64,000 bases of DNA from an uncultured Bacilli bacterium (GTDB taxonomy: Bacteria; Bacillota_I; Bacilli_A; RF39; UBA660), in contig CAKOUR010000009.1 of the NCBI GenBank assembly GCA_934120635.1, forward strand, positions 15,567-79,566. The letters are read 5' to 3'. Below are positions 25,826 to 35,609 of this stretch, one piece after another. The position numbers were made by a program, and so were the translations under genes. Position 1 is the first letter of the stretch. Every line of letters begins with the position of its first letter. The notes under the pieces were generated by a model, which was not told the origin of the DNA, did not search any database, and saw only the letters and a list, made by a program, of their open reading frames with translations.

Positions 25826-28210
25826 ATGAATGAAGTTGAAATTAAGGATAATACAATTTTAATTGTAATGAATGAAGACAAAAATCATTTGATTAAAATT
25901 TTTGGGGAAAAGAATTTATTTTATTCTAAAATTTTTACAATAAGAGAGTTTATGGATAAGTATTATTTTTCTTATGATGAAAGGGCAATTTATTATCTTA
26001 AAGAGAAATATCATTATAATTATGATGTTGCTTTGATGTATTTATCTTTGTTTTATTTTGTTTCTGATGATATAGATATTGATGTAGAAAAAGTAAGATG
26101 GGTAAAGAAATTAAAAAAAGAATTGCAAGAGGAAGGACTTCTTTTTTCTTCTTCTTATTTCTTAGAATATTTAGTCAATAAAGATATTGTTTTTTATGAT
26201 GTTTTTTTTGATGGTATGGTGACTCAGTTATATCATGATTTAGAAAAAAATTTTCAAGTGAGAACTTATTTTTCACAAAAAAAACAATATGATAGGGATA
26301 TTTTGTATGAGTTTTCTGATATTTCTGATGAAGTTGTGTATGTTGCTACAGCTATTTTGGAGAAAATTAAAAGTGGAATTTCTCCTTCTTGTATTAAGTT
26401 GTGTGGGGTAGAGGGAGAATATTTGCCTGTTGTGAAAAGAATTTTTTCTTGGTTTTCTTTGCCAGTTGATGTATCGGATAATTTTTTATATGCTACATTA
26501 ATGGGACAGGATTTTTTAAAAAATTTAGGTCATCGTCCAGATGAGGCAATGGATTATTTAAAAGCACATTATTCTTTATCTCAAAAAGAGGAAGCAACAA
26601 TTTTTAATCAGATTTGTGATATTGTGAATCATTATGTATGGGTAGATGATTTTTTTAAAATAAAAGATTTTCTTATTCATGATTTTAAACATACAAAGGT
26701 AATAAATAAAAAAAGTACTAGTGGAATAGAAATCATTCCTAATTTGCGAAATGTGGGGGATGAGTTTCATGTTTTTTTGCTTGGTTTTAATCAGGGGATT
26801 ATTCCTAGATTGAAAAAAGATGAGGACTATTTTGATGATGCTTTAAAAGAAAAGTTAGGTCTTATTTCTTCAAAAGAGGAGAATAAAAGGGAAAAGAATA
26901 GATGGCTTCAGGAGATTTTAGGGGTTAAGAATTTAGTGATTACAATGAAGAGAAAGAGTCCTTTGGGGGAATTTTATCTTTCTAGTTTGAATGATGATTT
27001 ACAAATGCATGTTGAGAGTGTTAAAAATACTTATTGTTATTCTCATTTGTATAATAAGCTTTTACTTGGGGAAAAGTTAGATACTTTGGTAAAGTATAAT
27101 GAAAAGGAGGAAGATTTAGATTATCTTTATGAGAGATATCAAGATATTCCTTATTTAAGTTATGATTCTTCTTTTAAAGGGATTAGTAAAGATAAGTTAA
27201 GAGATTATTTAGATGGTAAGTTAACTTTATCTTATAGTGCAATGAATAGCTATTATCAATGTGGATTTCGTTATTATCTTTCTAATGTTTTAAAACTTAA
27301 TTTATTTCCTAATACTTTTTATACTGTTTTGGGGAATATTTATCATGATGTTTTGTCAGAGTATAAAAAAGAAGGTTTTAATTTTTCTGATGTTTATGAT
27401 GAGGTTGTTAAGAAGTATGAAGAGGTATATTCTTATGATGATAGAGAAAGATTCTTTATTGATTATTTAAAGGGGGAACTTAAATTTATTATTGATACAA
27501 TTTTAAAGCAAGAAGAAGAATCTGATTTAAAGAGTGCTTTTTTTGAGGATAGAATTGTTAAAAATTATCATTATTCTTCCTATGATGTTTGTTTTAAGGG
27601 CTTTGTTGATAAGATGATGGTTAGTGATGATGAGAGGTTAGTTTCTATTATTGATTATAAGACAGGGAATCCTAATTTGAATTTAAATTATACGATTTAT
27701 GGGTTAGATTTACAGTTACCGATTTATTTATTTTTAGCTAGAAATAAGTTTCCTGAGGCTAGGATTGTTGGATTTTATTTACAAAAGATTTTAAATAATG
27801 AGATTAGTCGTGATAATCAGCATTCTTATCTTGAATTGAAGAGGGAGAAGTTAAAATTGCAAGGATATAGTAATTCAGATGTTTCTATTTTATCTTTATT
27901 TGATAAAACTTATTGCAATAGTAAAGTGATTAAGGGGATGAGAACGACAGCTAAAGGTCTTGGTACTAAAAAAGTTTTAGATGATGTGAAGATGGAGGCT
28001 TTAGGAAATTTAGCTGAAGATAAGATAACTGATGCGATGAGGGGGATAATTAATGCTAATTTTATGATTAATCCTAAGAGAATTGGAAATGATAATGTTG
28101 GTTGTAAGTATTGTCATTATCGAGATATTTGTTTTATGAGTGAAAAAGATATTGTGGATTTAAAAGAGTATAAAAATTTAGAATTTTTAGAAGAGGAAAG
28201 TGTTGATTGA
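25826..28210 (+). CDS. addB: Helicase-exonuclease subunit AddB (short form)
   Basis: AddB works with AddA on double-strand breaks. Its C-terminal RecB-like nuclease cuts one strand, and the inactive helicase half helps read Chi. This one is 794 residues, much shorter than B. subtilis AddB (about 1,166), with a reduced N-terminal helicase-like part and no clear Walker A. The nuclease has GNIYHDVLSEY, IIDYKTGNP and LQLPIYLFL. The Fe-S staple has all four cysteines: C479 (YQCGFRYY), C760, C763 and C769 (CKYCHYRDIC). addA follows after one intervening gene. Confidence 0.9.
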   Translation: MNEVEIKDNTILIVMNEDKNHLIKIFGEKNLFYSKIFTIREFMDKYYFSYDERAIYYLKEKYHYNYDVALMYLSLFYFVSDDIDIDVEKVRWVKKLKKELQEEGLLFSSSYFLEYLVNKDIVFYDVFFDGMVTQLYHDLEKNFQVRTYFSQKKQYDRDILYEFSDISDEVVYVATAILEKIKSGISPSCIKLCGVEGEYLPVVKRIFSWFSLPVDVSDNFLYATLMGQDFLKNLGHRPDEAMDYLKAHYSLSQKEEATIFNQICDIVNHYVWVDDFFKIKDFLIHDFKHTKVINKKSTSGIEIIPNLRNVGDEFHVFLLGFNQGIIPRLKKDEDYFDDALKEKLGLISSKEENKREKNRWLQEILGVKNLVITMKRKSPLGEFYLSSLNDDLQMHVESVKNTYCYSHLYNKLLLGEKLDTLVKYNEKEEDLDYLYERYQDIPYLSYDSSFKGISKDKLRDYLDGKLTLSYSAMNSYYQCGFRYYLSNVLKLNLFPNTFYTVLGNIYHDVLSEYKKEGFNFSDVYDEVVKKYEEVYSYDDRERFFIDYLKGELKFIIDTILKQEEESDLKSAFFEDRIVKNYHYSSYDVCFKGFVDKMMVSDDERLVSIIDYKTGNPNLNLNYTIYGLDLQLPIYLFLARNKFPEARIVGFYLQKILNNEISRDNQHSYLELKREKLKLQGYSNSDVSILSLFDKTYCNSKVIKGMRTTAKGLGTKKVLDDVKMEALGNLAEDKITDAMRGIINANFMINPKRIGNDNVGCKYCHYRDICFMSEKDIVDLKEYKNLEFLEEESVD

Positions 28211-28225
28211 TTAGGAGTTGATGTT

Positions 28226-28876
28226 ATGTATACGAGAAAAGAACTTGCGGATAAAGTAGGGATATCTGTTCAGAAGATAAAAGAATATGAGGAGAAGGGG
28301 TATTTAGCTTCTGTTTGTAATTTTATAACGGGGAATCATTATTATAGTGATTATAAGCCAATATTGTTATCTTTTCTTTCTTGTTTAGAAAAAAGAGGTA
28401 TGTCTCAAGAGAAAATTTTGGATGTTTTGAATGGAGAAAAATCTACAGAAATTGAATTATTGGAAAAAGAAAATTATATTCAGAATATTAATTTTTCGAT
28501 TATTTCTGGTGATTATCAAGACTATGTTAAATGGAATGGTAAAAGGGAAGAGAATTCTGTTGAGGCACATGAGATAAAGACAAATCATGCTAAATATTAT
28601 ATTATTTTAGATGAAGATAGATTTTATGGAAATTTCTTAGTTTATTGTTATGAAAATACTTTTTTTGAAAATAGTTTACTTGTTTGTAATGATATTTTGT
28701 TTAATATTGTGATTGATTATTTAAAAGGAGAAGGTTATTCTTATATTACTTATTATGAATATAAAAAAGAAGAAAAAACAATTCAATATTTAAAAGATAA
28801 ATATTCAGCAGAATTAATAGATGATAATGTTTTATTTGGAAATATTTTGTTTGTAAAATTAAAAATTATATTATAG
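28226..28876 (+). CDS. MerR-type HTH protein of unknown role
   Basis: A 216-residue protein. The first 70 residues match a MerR-type winged helix (MYTRKELADKVGISVQKIKEYEEKGYL, then NHYYSDY). The rest (about 80-216) is a Tyr-rich alpha/beta region that I do not recognise and that lacks the usual Cys effector site. It lies between addB (15 bases upstream) and addA (18 bases downstream), which are normally adjacent. It may regulate the repair operon through the inverted repeat at 25726, but this is only suggested by position. Confidence 0.65.
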   Translation: MYTRKELADKVGISVQKIKEYEEKGYLASVCNFITGNHYYSDYKPILLSFLSCLEKRGMSQEKILDVLNGEKSTEIELLEKENYIQNINFSIISGDYQDYVKWNGKREENSVEAHEIKTNHAKYYIILDEDRFYGNFLVYCYENTFFENSLLVCNDILFNIVIDYLKGEGYSYITYYEYKKEEKTIQYLKDKYSAELIDDNVLFGNILFVKLKIIL

Positions 28877-28894
28877 GATAAGGGAGGTAATTTG

Positions 28895-31800
28895 ATGATA
28901 CCAATAAAGCCAGCTGATGTAACGTGGACTGATGAACAGTGGGAGGCAATTTATGAAGATCATAAGAATATTATTGTTTCTGCTGGTGCAGGTTCGGGGA
29001 AAACTGCTGTTTTAACAGAGAGGGTCATTCGTAAATTGAAAGATGGGGTTGATGTTAATCGGCTACTTATTTTGACCTTTACGAAGGCTGCTGCTGGAGA
29101 GATGGCGGATAGAATTCGAAAAAAAATTAAGAAGATTCCTGAATTAAAGGAGCAATTAGATTTATTAGATTCTGCTTATATTACTACTTTTGATAGTTTT
29201 GCTTTATCTATTGTTAAAAAATATCATTATTTATTAAATATTTCTCCTAGTATTGGGATTATTGATTCTAGTGTGATTACTTTGGAGAAAAGTAGAGTTA
29301 TGGATGAGATATTTTTGTCTTATTATCAAGAAAAAGATGAAGATTTTTTGAAGATGATTCGTACTTTTTGTACGAAGGATGATACAGAAATTAAGAATTC
29401 TATTTTGAAAATTAGTAATCAATTAGATTTATTATCGGATAAGAAGAAATATTTAGAAGAATATCTAGATAAGTATTATTCTGATGATCGATTAATTCGA
29501 AATGTAGAGGAATATTTTTCTCTTATTCAAGAGAAGATAGATTTTATTTTTGAGACGGTTTCTGCTATTTCTTTGCTTGATGCTGAGTATGCGATAAAGT
29601 TAGAAGAGTCTTTGGAGATGCTTAAAGAGATTCATTGTTATAATGATATTCGTAAGTATTTAAATATTAAGTTGCCATCTGCTCCAAGGGGGAGTGAGGA
29701 AGAGTTAAAGAGTTTAAAGTCTTCTATTAGTGATGTACTTAAAGAGATAAAGAATTTGGCAGTTTATGAAGATGAAGAGGAGATTATTTCTACATTAAAG
29801 AGTACTTATGATACAGTTAAAGTAATGATAGAGATTATTTTAAAGTTTACGGATAAGATTTCTTGGTATAAAGAAGATAAGGGAGCTTATGAATTTAATG
29901 ATATTGCTATTATGGCAATTGATATTGTTAAGAATTATTCTTATGTTCGGGATGAATTAAAAGAATATTTTAATGAGATTATGATAGATGAATATCAGGA
30001 TACGAATGATTTGCAGGAAGAATTTATTTCCATGATTAGTAATCATAATGTTTATATGGTAGGAGATATTAAACAATCTATTTATCGTTTTAGAAATGCT
30101 AATCCTTATATTTTTAAGAATAAGTATGATTTATATAGTGAGAGTAAGATAGATAAAAAGATTGATTTGAATAAGAATTTTCGTTCTAGAAAAGAAGTAT
30201 TAGAGAATATTAATGCAATTTTTACTTTAATTATGGGAGAAGAATTAGGAGGGGCTAATTATTTAGAGAGTCATCAGATGATTTTTGGTAATGGAGCTTA
30301 TTTAAAGGAAGAGGCTAATCATTCTCATGAAATGGAGATTGTTCGTTATCCTTATTCAAAAGAAGTTGGTTTTAGTAAAGATGAAATAGAAGCTTTTATT
30401 ATTGCTCGTGATATTCAAGATAAAGTAAGGCATGGATATTTGGTTTTTGATAAAGATAGTGGTATTTTGAGGAAATGTTTATATAGTGATTTTTCTATTA
30501 TTATGGATAGGGCTACTACTTTTGATTTATATAAGAAAATTTTTGGTTATTTGGGAATTCCTGTTACTTTATTAAAGAATGAAAAAATGAATGATGAGGA
30601 TGATATTTTACTTATTTCTAATATTATTAAGTTGGTATTAAAACTTTCTGTAAAAGAGATAGATACGGAATTTAAATATTTATTTACTAGTATTGCTAGG
30701 AGTTTTTTGATTGGTCTTTCAGATGAGGAGATTTTTGATTATTTTATTAAAAATACTTATATGGAAAGTGATGTGGTAGGGAAGTGTTTGAAGTTGGTAA
30801 GGACTCTTCCTTATACGACACCTCATCAACTTATTGATGATATTATAGATAGTTTTTCTTTTTATGAGAAATATATTACTATTGGGAATGTTGAAGGTGG
30901 TATTGTTAAGTTAGCTAAAATTCGTGAGATAGCGATTAATTTGGAGAGTTTAGGGTATTCAGTAAAGGATTTTTCTCTTTATTTATCTGAACTTTTAGAA
31001 AATGGAATTGAAATGCAATATGAAGTTAGTGATAATGGGGCTACTTCGGTTAAGTTGATGACTATTCATAAATCAAAAGGTTTAGAGTATCCTGTTTGTT
31101 ATTTTAGTGGATTATATAAAAAGTTTAATATTAGTGATTTGAAAGAAAGGTTTTTATATGATAAGAATTATGGGATAATTACTCCTTATTTTCAAGAGGG
31201 AATAGGAGAGGTAATTTGGAAAGATTTAGTTAGAGATTGTTATTTAAAAGAAGAAATTAGCGAGAAGATTCGATTATTTTATGTTGCTTTAACGAGAGCA
31301 CGTGAGAAGATGATTATGATTGTTCCTGAAAATGATAAGTTGAGAGATTTTTCTCAGGTAACAGTTTTAGAGGATTCTGTGAAAAAGAATTTTCGTACAT
31401 TAGAAGATATGTTGGATTTTATTTCTTTTCGACTTTCTTCTTATGAGAAAAAGATATCTTTAGAGGATATTCACTTAACTAAGGACTATGCTTATTTAAA
31501 GAAAAGTAATTATCAGGAATCTCTTAGTAAAAAGAAAAAAGAAATTGAAGTATTTTCTTATTCATTTTCTCAGGATGAAGTGGAAAGTAAAAGTTTTTCT
31601 AAGAAGAATCATGAAGTGATTAGTAAGAATCAGTATGAACTCATGAAACTTGGTACTATGGTACATGAATATTTGGAATTTTTTGATTTTAAGAATCCTT
31701 GTATTGAGAAAATAGAAAATAAAGAGGTACAGGAAATAATCAAGAGACTTCTTAAGTGTTCAATATTTCAAAATATAGATAAGGCAAAAGTTTATCAAGA

Positions 31801-32041
31801 GTATGAATTTATTGATGAAGAGGGAAATCAAGAATTACATGGGATTATTGATTTGATGCTTGTGTATGAAGATCATATTGATATTATTGATTATAAGTTA
31901 TCTAATATTTATGATGATGATTATGATGAACAATTAAATGGCTATTACAAGTATATTCAGAAGAAGACAGATAAGAAAATTCATCTTTACTTATATTCAT
32001 TAATTAGTGGGGAATATAGAGAAGTAAAGAAAGTAGATTAG
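28895..32041 (+). CDS. addA: Helicase-exonuclease subunit AddA
   Basis: A UvrD-family helicase with a C-terminal nuclease, 1,048 residues (B. subtilis about 1,232). Motifs in order: Q-motif region WTDEQWEAI, Walker A SAGAGSGKTAVL, motif Ia TFTKAAAGEM, Walker B MIDEYQDTND, VGDIKQSIYRFR, KLMTIHKSKGLEYP, and LFYVALTRAREKM. The nuclease domain shows HGIIDLML and DIIDYKLSN. ATG 28895 follows AGGGAGG by 7 bases and is preferred over the TTG at 28892. Its 3' end exists a second time as a decayed fragment at 55446. Confidence 0.95.
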   Translation: MIPIKPADVTWTDEQWEAIYEDHKNIIVSAGAGSGKTAVLTERVIRKLKDGVDVNRLLILTFTKAAAGEMADRIRKKIKKIPELKEQLDLLDSAYITTFDSFALSIVKKYHYLLNISPSIGIIDSSVITLEKSRVMDEIFLSYYQEKDEDFLKMIRTFCTKDDTEIKNSILKISNQLDLLSDKKKYLEEYLDKYYSDDRLIRNVEEYFSLIQEKIDFIFETVSAISLLDAEYAIKLEESLEMLKEIHCYNDIRKYLNIKLPSAPRGSEEELKSLKSSISDVLKEIKNLAVYEDEEEIISTLKSTYDTVKVMIEIILKFTDKISWYKEDKGAYEFNDIAIMAIDIVKNYSYVRDELKEYFNEIMIDEYQDTNDLQEEFISMISNHNVYMVGDIKQSIYRFRNANPYIFKNKYDLYSESKIDKKIDLNKNFRSRKEVLENINAIFTLIMGEELGGANYLESHQMIFGNGAYLKEEANHSHEMEIVRYPYSKEVGFSKDEIEAFIIARDIQDKVRHGYLVFDKDSGILRKCLYSDFSIIMDRATTFDLYKKIFGYLGIPVTLLKNEKMNDEDDILLISNIIKLVLKLSVKEIDTEFKYLFTSIARSFLIGLSDEEIFDYFIKNTYMESDVVGKCLKLVRTLPYTTPHQLIDDIIDSFSFYEKYITIGNVEGGIVKLAKIREIAINLESLGYSVKDFSLYLSELLENGIEMQYEVSDNGATSVKLMTIHKSKGLEYPVCYFSGLYKKFNISDLKERFLYDKNYGIITPYFQEGIGEVIWKDLVRDCYLKEEISEKIRLFYVALTRAREKMIMIVPENDKLRDFSQVTVLEDSVKKNFRTLEDMLDFISFRLSSYEKKISLEDIHLTKDYAYLKKSNYQESLSKKKKEIEVFSYSFSQDEVESKSFSKKNHEVISKNQYELMKLGTMVHEYLEFFDFKNPCIEKIENKEVQEIIKRLLKCSIFQNIDKAKVYQEYEFIDEEGNQELHGIIDLMLVYEDHIDIIDYKLSNIYDDDYDEQLNGYYKYIQKKTDKKIHLYLYSLISGEYREVKKVD

Positions 32042-32051
32042 AGGATTAAAA

Positions 32052-32087
32052 ATGATTAGAAAAATTTGGGAGAAGAAAAATGAGTAA
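32052..32087 (+). pseudogene. 11-codon remnant of a small membrane-protein gene
   Basis: ATG to TAA encodes MIRKIWEKKNE and overlaps the first codons of cutA (ATGAGTAA). The same residues (MIRKIWGKKNW) form the end of a longer membrane-protein fragment at 55532-55762. So the addA-cutA junction here seems to have lost the rest of that gene. The remnant may now only couple translation into cutA. Confidence 0.6.
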
Positions 32088-32415
32088 GTATATTATTGTA
32101 AGAACTTATTGTGATAGTTTAGATATTTCTAATAAAATTATCTCTTGTTTATTAGAAAAGAGATTAGTTGCTGGTAGTCAAATTGTTACTATTACTTCAG
32201 AATATTGGTGGAATAATGAAAAAAGAAAAAAAGAGGAATTTCAATTATCTTTTCGAAGTAGATATGATTTATTTACTACAATTAAGAAAGAGATTTTAAA
32301 TAGTCATTCGTATGAAGTACCAGAAATTTCTTGTACAGAAATATTAGATGGTAATCAAGAATTCTTTGATTGGATTGATAAAGAAGTAGAGAAGGGTGTT
32401 TTTAAATGTGACTAG
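32080..32415 (+). CDS. cutA: CutA-like divalent cation tolerance protein
   Basis: A 111-residue member of the CutA family, small trimeric PII-like proteins. Family landmarks are visible: LLEKRLVAGSQI, the aromatic SEYWWNNE, FRSRYDLFTTIKKEIL, and SYEVPEISCTEI. CutA is linked with copper and other metal tolerance in E. coli, but the function in Bacillota is unclear. It follows addA by 38 bases and overlaps the HAD gene. A frameshifted duplicate lies at 55755-56028. Confidence 0.9.
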   Translation: MSKYIIVRTYCDSLDISNKIISCLLEKRLVAGSQIVTITSEYWWNNEKRKKEEFQLSFRSRYDLFTTIKKEILNSHSYEVPEISCTEILDGNQEFFDWIDKEVEKGVFKCD

Positions 32416-33034
32416 AATAAAAAATATTGTTTTTGATATTGGAAATGTAATTCTTCATTTTGATTTAGATGAAGTTCTTCCTCACTTTGCTTCTAATGAG
32501 GAGGAAAAGAATTTTTTACTTCAGGAAGTTATTCATTCTCCAGAGTGGCTTTCTTATGCTTTAATTGATACGGGTTTTCTTTCTAGGGGGCATGCAATTT
32601 CTATTGTAGAGGATAGAACAAATCATAAAAATGATTCATTAATAGAAAAATTTTGGTATCATTATAATGAATATAGTTTTATTGATGATAAAGTACTTTG
32701 TTTGATTTTAAATTTAAAAAAGAAGGGGTATTCTATTTATTTGCTTTCTAATATTAATGAGTATACATTTAAATCTATTTATGATAGTAAATTATTTGAT
32801 ATAGTAGATGGATATGTATTGTCTTATCTTGAACATCAGGTAAAGCCATATAAATCTATTTATTTGACTTTGTTAGATAGATTTAAATTAAAACCAAATG
32901 AATGTTTATTTATTGATGATAATAAGAAGAATGTTGAAACTGCTAGAGATTTAGGAATGATAGGTGAGGTAGTTACTCCTGACTCTTATGATAGTATTGT
33001 TGGTGTTTTAGAGAAAAATAAAATTAATGTTTAA
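32408..33034 (+). CDS. HAD-family hydrolase (YihX-like)
   Basis: A roughly 208-residue haloacid-dehalogenase-like hydrolase, probably a sugar-phosphate phosphatase. Motif I is VFDIGNVILHFD (nucleophile Asp in FDIGN), motif II LLSNIN, motif III KPYKSIY and motif IV LFIDDNKKNV. GTG 32408 gives the usual short lead (VTRIKNIVFD) and has GAAGGG upstream; GTG 32396 is also in frame. It overlaps the cutA end by 8 bases, so translation is coupled. A long hairpin terminator follows. The substrate cannot be told from sequence. Confidence 0.85.
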   Translation: MTRIKNIVFDIGNVILHFDLDEVLPHFASNEEEKNFLLQEVIHSPEWLSYALIDTGFLSRGHAISIVEDRTNHKNDSLIEKFWYHYNEYSFIDDKVLCLILNLKKKGYSIYLLSNINEYTFKSIYDSKLFDIVDGYVLSYLEHQVKPYKSIYLTLLDRFKLKPNECLFIDDNKKNVETARDLGMIGEVVTPDSYDSIVGVLEKNKINV

Positions 33035-33035
33035 T

Positions 33036-33091
33036 AAAATACTTATTTAGTTTATTCTTTTTATAAAGAGAAGACTAGATAAGTATTTTTT
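33036..33091 (+). terminator. Long hairpin terminator, dispersed repeat copy 1
   Basis: AAAATACTTATTTAGT pairs with ACTAGATAAGTATTTT (16 bp, one G-U). A small inner CTTT/AAAG stem lies in the loop, and a T-run follows. Closely similar copies are at 58214 and, degenerate, at 57167; a short form is at 62148. Confidence 0.85.
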
Positions 33092-33104
33092 GTGATAAAG
33101 GTGT

Positions 33105-33133
33105 TTGCAATGTTAGGGTTAGTATGCTATACT
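33105..33133 (+). promoter_or_regulatory. Promoter of the first SipW/TasA-type operon
   Basis: TTGCAA, 17-base spacer, TATACT with TGC directly before it (extended -10). It drives the tightly packed genes 33167-39484. Confidence 0.8.
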
Positions 33134-33166
33134 TAAATAGAAGAAGGTAGGAGAGGTATGTAGGTT

Positions 33167-33652
33167 ATGAAAAAGAGTTTTAGTCATGTAATCATTATTG
33201 TTTATATTTTGTTAGCGGTATTTATTACGATATGTTTATTATCTTATAATGATTATAATACAACAGAGTTTGGTAATAAGACAGTTGTTATTGTGAAGAA
33301 TGATAAGACTGGTAAGTATAAGAAGGGGGATTTGTTGATTGTTTCTTCTGAAAATACTTATAGGGAAGGTATGCAAGTGTTTTATTATGTTTCTAGGGGA
33401 AAGAGTTATTATATTCAAGTTGGGAATGTTAATGAGGTAAATAAAGATAGTGTTGTTGTTGATAATACTGTTATTGATAAGAAGTTTTTGATAGGATGTG
33501 ATAATGATGTTAAGGCTATTCCTTTTGTTGGTAGTGTTTTAGCATTGTTGGAATCTAAGTGGGGTTATTTAGGAATTATTATTTTTCCTGTTTTAGGGGC
33601 TTTTTTATATGAAGTATATTCTATTTTAAAAGAGTTGAGGCGAGTAAGATAG
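33167..33652 (+). CDS. Degenerate S26/SipW-like pseudo-peptidase
   Basis: A 161-residue protein with an N-terminal helix (about 7-26), an outside domain and a C-terminal helix (about 135-153), the plan of SipW-type signal peptidases. The GDLLIV and GSVLALLESKWGYLGIIIFP blocks match the family. The catalytic block GSMEP is replaced by N45-D-K-T-G49, putting Asp at the Ser position, and the THR motif with the catalytic His is absent. It should therefore be inactive. It is homologous to the protein at 51769 and leads the operon. Streptococcal SipA, also an S26 fold with Ser replaced by Asp, is needed for pilus assembly, so a chaperone role is plausible (inference). Confidence 0.75.
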   Translation: MKKSFSHVIIIVYILLAVFITICLLSYNDYNTTEFGNKTVVIVKNDKTGKYKKGDLLIVSSENTYREGMQVFYYVSRGKSYYIQVGNVNEVNKDSVVVDNTVIDKKFLIGCDNDVKAIPFVGSVLALLESKWGYLGIIIFPVLGAFLYEVYSILKELRRVR

Positions 33653-33656
33653 GGAT

Positions 33657-34619
33657 ATGTTTAAGAGGATAAAGAATTGTTTAGTAATTAGAAAAGATGG
33701 CGTATGGAATTATAAAAGAATTATTATTTTTTCTATAGTTTTATTGATTGTTATAGGTAGTAGTGCTAGTTATGCTAAGTATGCTTATTTAGATATTAAA
33801 AATTATTATTTGGAGATGAAGGGCTTTTATTTTAATTGTGATAAGTTATCTAATAAGGGGGCTAATATAGAGATGACTAACTGGTCTGGGGTTGGTGATT
33901 ATGAGATAACTTTTAATATGGATAGTCTTAGTAATAGAAATTTGAAGAATAGTGATGATGTTTATTATGATATTAGTTATGAATGTTCTTCTAATGTTGT
34001 TTGTAGTATTAAGGATAATAAAACTAGTGGAATGATTCCTCATGATAGTAATCAAGATAGTTTTACTGTTGTTATTACTGTTCCTACTTCTGTTACTTTA
34101 CATGATAAAGATAGTGTTACTTTGAAGGTTGTTGCTACTTCGACTTCACCTTATCGAAAGAAATTGGTTGGTAGTTTTAAATTAGTTGTTGGGTATTATG
34201 GACTTAGTTATGAGATAAGTGATAAGGTAGGAAGTCCATATTTGGAGGCTAAGGTTACTAATACATTGGACTATTATGTTGTAAGAGAGGCTTTTTCTAA
34301 TTATAAGGTTAATACTCATATTGATATTCCTACTTATTTAGGATTGGATGATTTAGATAAGAAAAAATGTTCTTCAGCAATTATTACTTTTGATTTTAAT
34401 CCTGATTATATTATTTTGGATATGACGGATGAGGCATATTTGTCGGGAATTAGTAGTTCTACAAAAAGAATTGGGAACTATGATTATATTAATTCACTTT
34501 CTTTTTCAATTGATGCTTTATCAAGTATGCAAGTTAAGTTTTATAAGAAAGATACTAAGTTAAATTATACTTATCCTAATATAGATAATAATTCTATTAT
34601 TAAGGTTTCATATAGTTAG
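33657..34619 (+). CDS. Secreted protein with SipW-type signal peptide
   Basis: A 320-residue protein with a basic N-terminus, a hydrophobic helix (about 22-38) and the cleavage region SASYAKYAYLD, which fits the SipW-cognate pattern seen in TasA/camelysin-like proteins. The exported part is beta-rich with DSVTLKVVA-like Ig-style strands and four cysteines (FNCDK, YECSSNVVCS, KKCSS). No specific family is recognised. It lies 4 bases after the pseudo-peptidase gene in the same operon. Confidence 0.6.
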   Translation: MFKRIKNCLVIRKDGVWNYKRIIIFSIVLLIVIGSSASYAKYAYLDIKNYYLEMKGFYFNCDKLSNKGANIEMTNWSGVGDYEITFNMDSLSNRNLKNSDDVYYDISYECSSNVVCSIKDNKTSGMIPHDSNQDSFTVVITVPTSVTLHDKDSVTLKVVATSTSPYRKKLVGSFKLVVGYYGLSYEISDKVGSPYLEAKVTNTLDYYVVREAFSNYKVNTHIDIPTYLGLDDLDKKKCSSAIITFDFNPDYIILDMTDEAYLSGISSSTKRIGNYDYINSLSFSIDALSSMQVKFYKKDTKLNYTYPNIDNNSIIKVSYS

Positions 34620-34634
34620 AAAAGAGGATTTTTT

Positions 34635-35594
34635 ATGGATGTTATTAATACTTATGTAGAATTTCGCCTTAGTAATTTTACTATTTATGCAAAGATGATT
34701 ATGGGTAAGTATTTTGATCAAAATATATTTAATTTATATTTAGATAGATATAAGATGGTTAGATATTATAATCAAGAAATAACTAGGAAGAGTACATTAG
34801 AGGCTACTTTAAATGCTTCTTTAGAAGAGATATATTTAAAAAATAATAGTGATGTTTCTAAATTTATTTTTGAATTATTTAAGATGTTTTATTATTTAGA
34901 TGGTGTAAAAAAATTTAGGGGTAATAAGAATTTGAAAAGTTTTGTTTTAGAACTTGATGTTATTCGAAGAGAAAAATTAGGTTTTATAGATGATGAGTTT
35001 GTTTCTTCTTTTATGAAGGTTGTTTTGGATAACGAAAAGAGAAGTAGTCGCTATTTTAATAGATTTTCTTCTAATGATTTTTCTTTACAATGTAAAAAGA
35101 TTAGGGGTGAGGATATTTATTTAGTTAATTTGTTGAATAATATTGAGATACCTAGTCTTTATAGTGAGTATGCTATTGATAAAGTACTTAATGAGTCTAG
35201 AGTTTCTGTTGATATTTTATTTGTTCTTTATTATTTAATTAGTATTTGTTTTTTAAAGGATATTGTAAAGGGAAATTTTAAGAAGAAGTATTTACTTGAT
35301 TTTTCGGTAAAGATATTTTCTTCTTTGGAGAAAAGGCAGAAGTTTTTAAAAATATTTGATGATGATATTACTAAGGAGAATTTTATATTTAAAATTGATC
35401 CTATAGCTTTTCTTAGTTATGAAGAGGAAATTTGTTCTCTTATTCATGAGGGATATTCTTTTGGACTTATAATTAATTCTGATGATCAATATAATATGAT
35501 TAAGAATAAGAATTTAGATTATTTTTCGTATTTATTTCTTGATAAGAAATTAGAGGGGTTGATAAGTGATAGTGATTTATATATTTTAATATAG
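34635..35594 (+). CDS. Unknown cytoplasmic protein
   Basis: A 319-residue, mostly helical and charged protein with no signal peptide. One hydrophobic stretch (SVDILFVLYYLISICFL, about 194-210) could be buried or a membrane helix. I do not recognise a domain. It sits between a SipW-type substrate gene and the McrB-like ATPase gene, 15 bases from each, so it is likely part of the same system. It may be a regulator or adaptor like the unknown protein at 50228, which holds a similar place in the other half of the locus. Confidence 0.55.
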   Translation: MDVINTYVEFRLSNFTIYAKMIMGKYFDQNIFNLYLDRYKMVRYYNQEITRKSTLEATLNASLEEIYLKNNSDVSKFIFELFKMFYYLDGVKKFRGNKNLKSFVLELDVIRREKLGFIDDEFVSSFMKVVLDNEKRSSRYFNRFSSNDFSLQCKKIRGEDIYLVNLLNNIEIPSLYSEYAIDKVLNESRVSVDILFVLYYLISICFLKDIVKGNFKKKYLLDFSVKIFSSLEKRQKFLKIFDDDITKENFIFKIDPIAFLSYEEEICSLIHEGYSFGLIINSDDQYNMIKNKNLDYFSYLFLDKKLEGLISDSDLYILI

Positions 35595-35609
35595 GAAGGA
35601 AGTTTTAGG

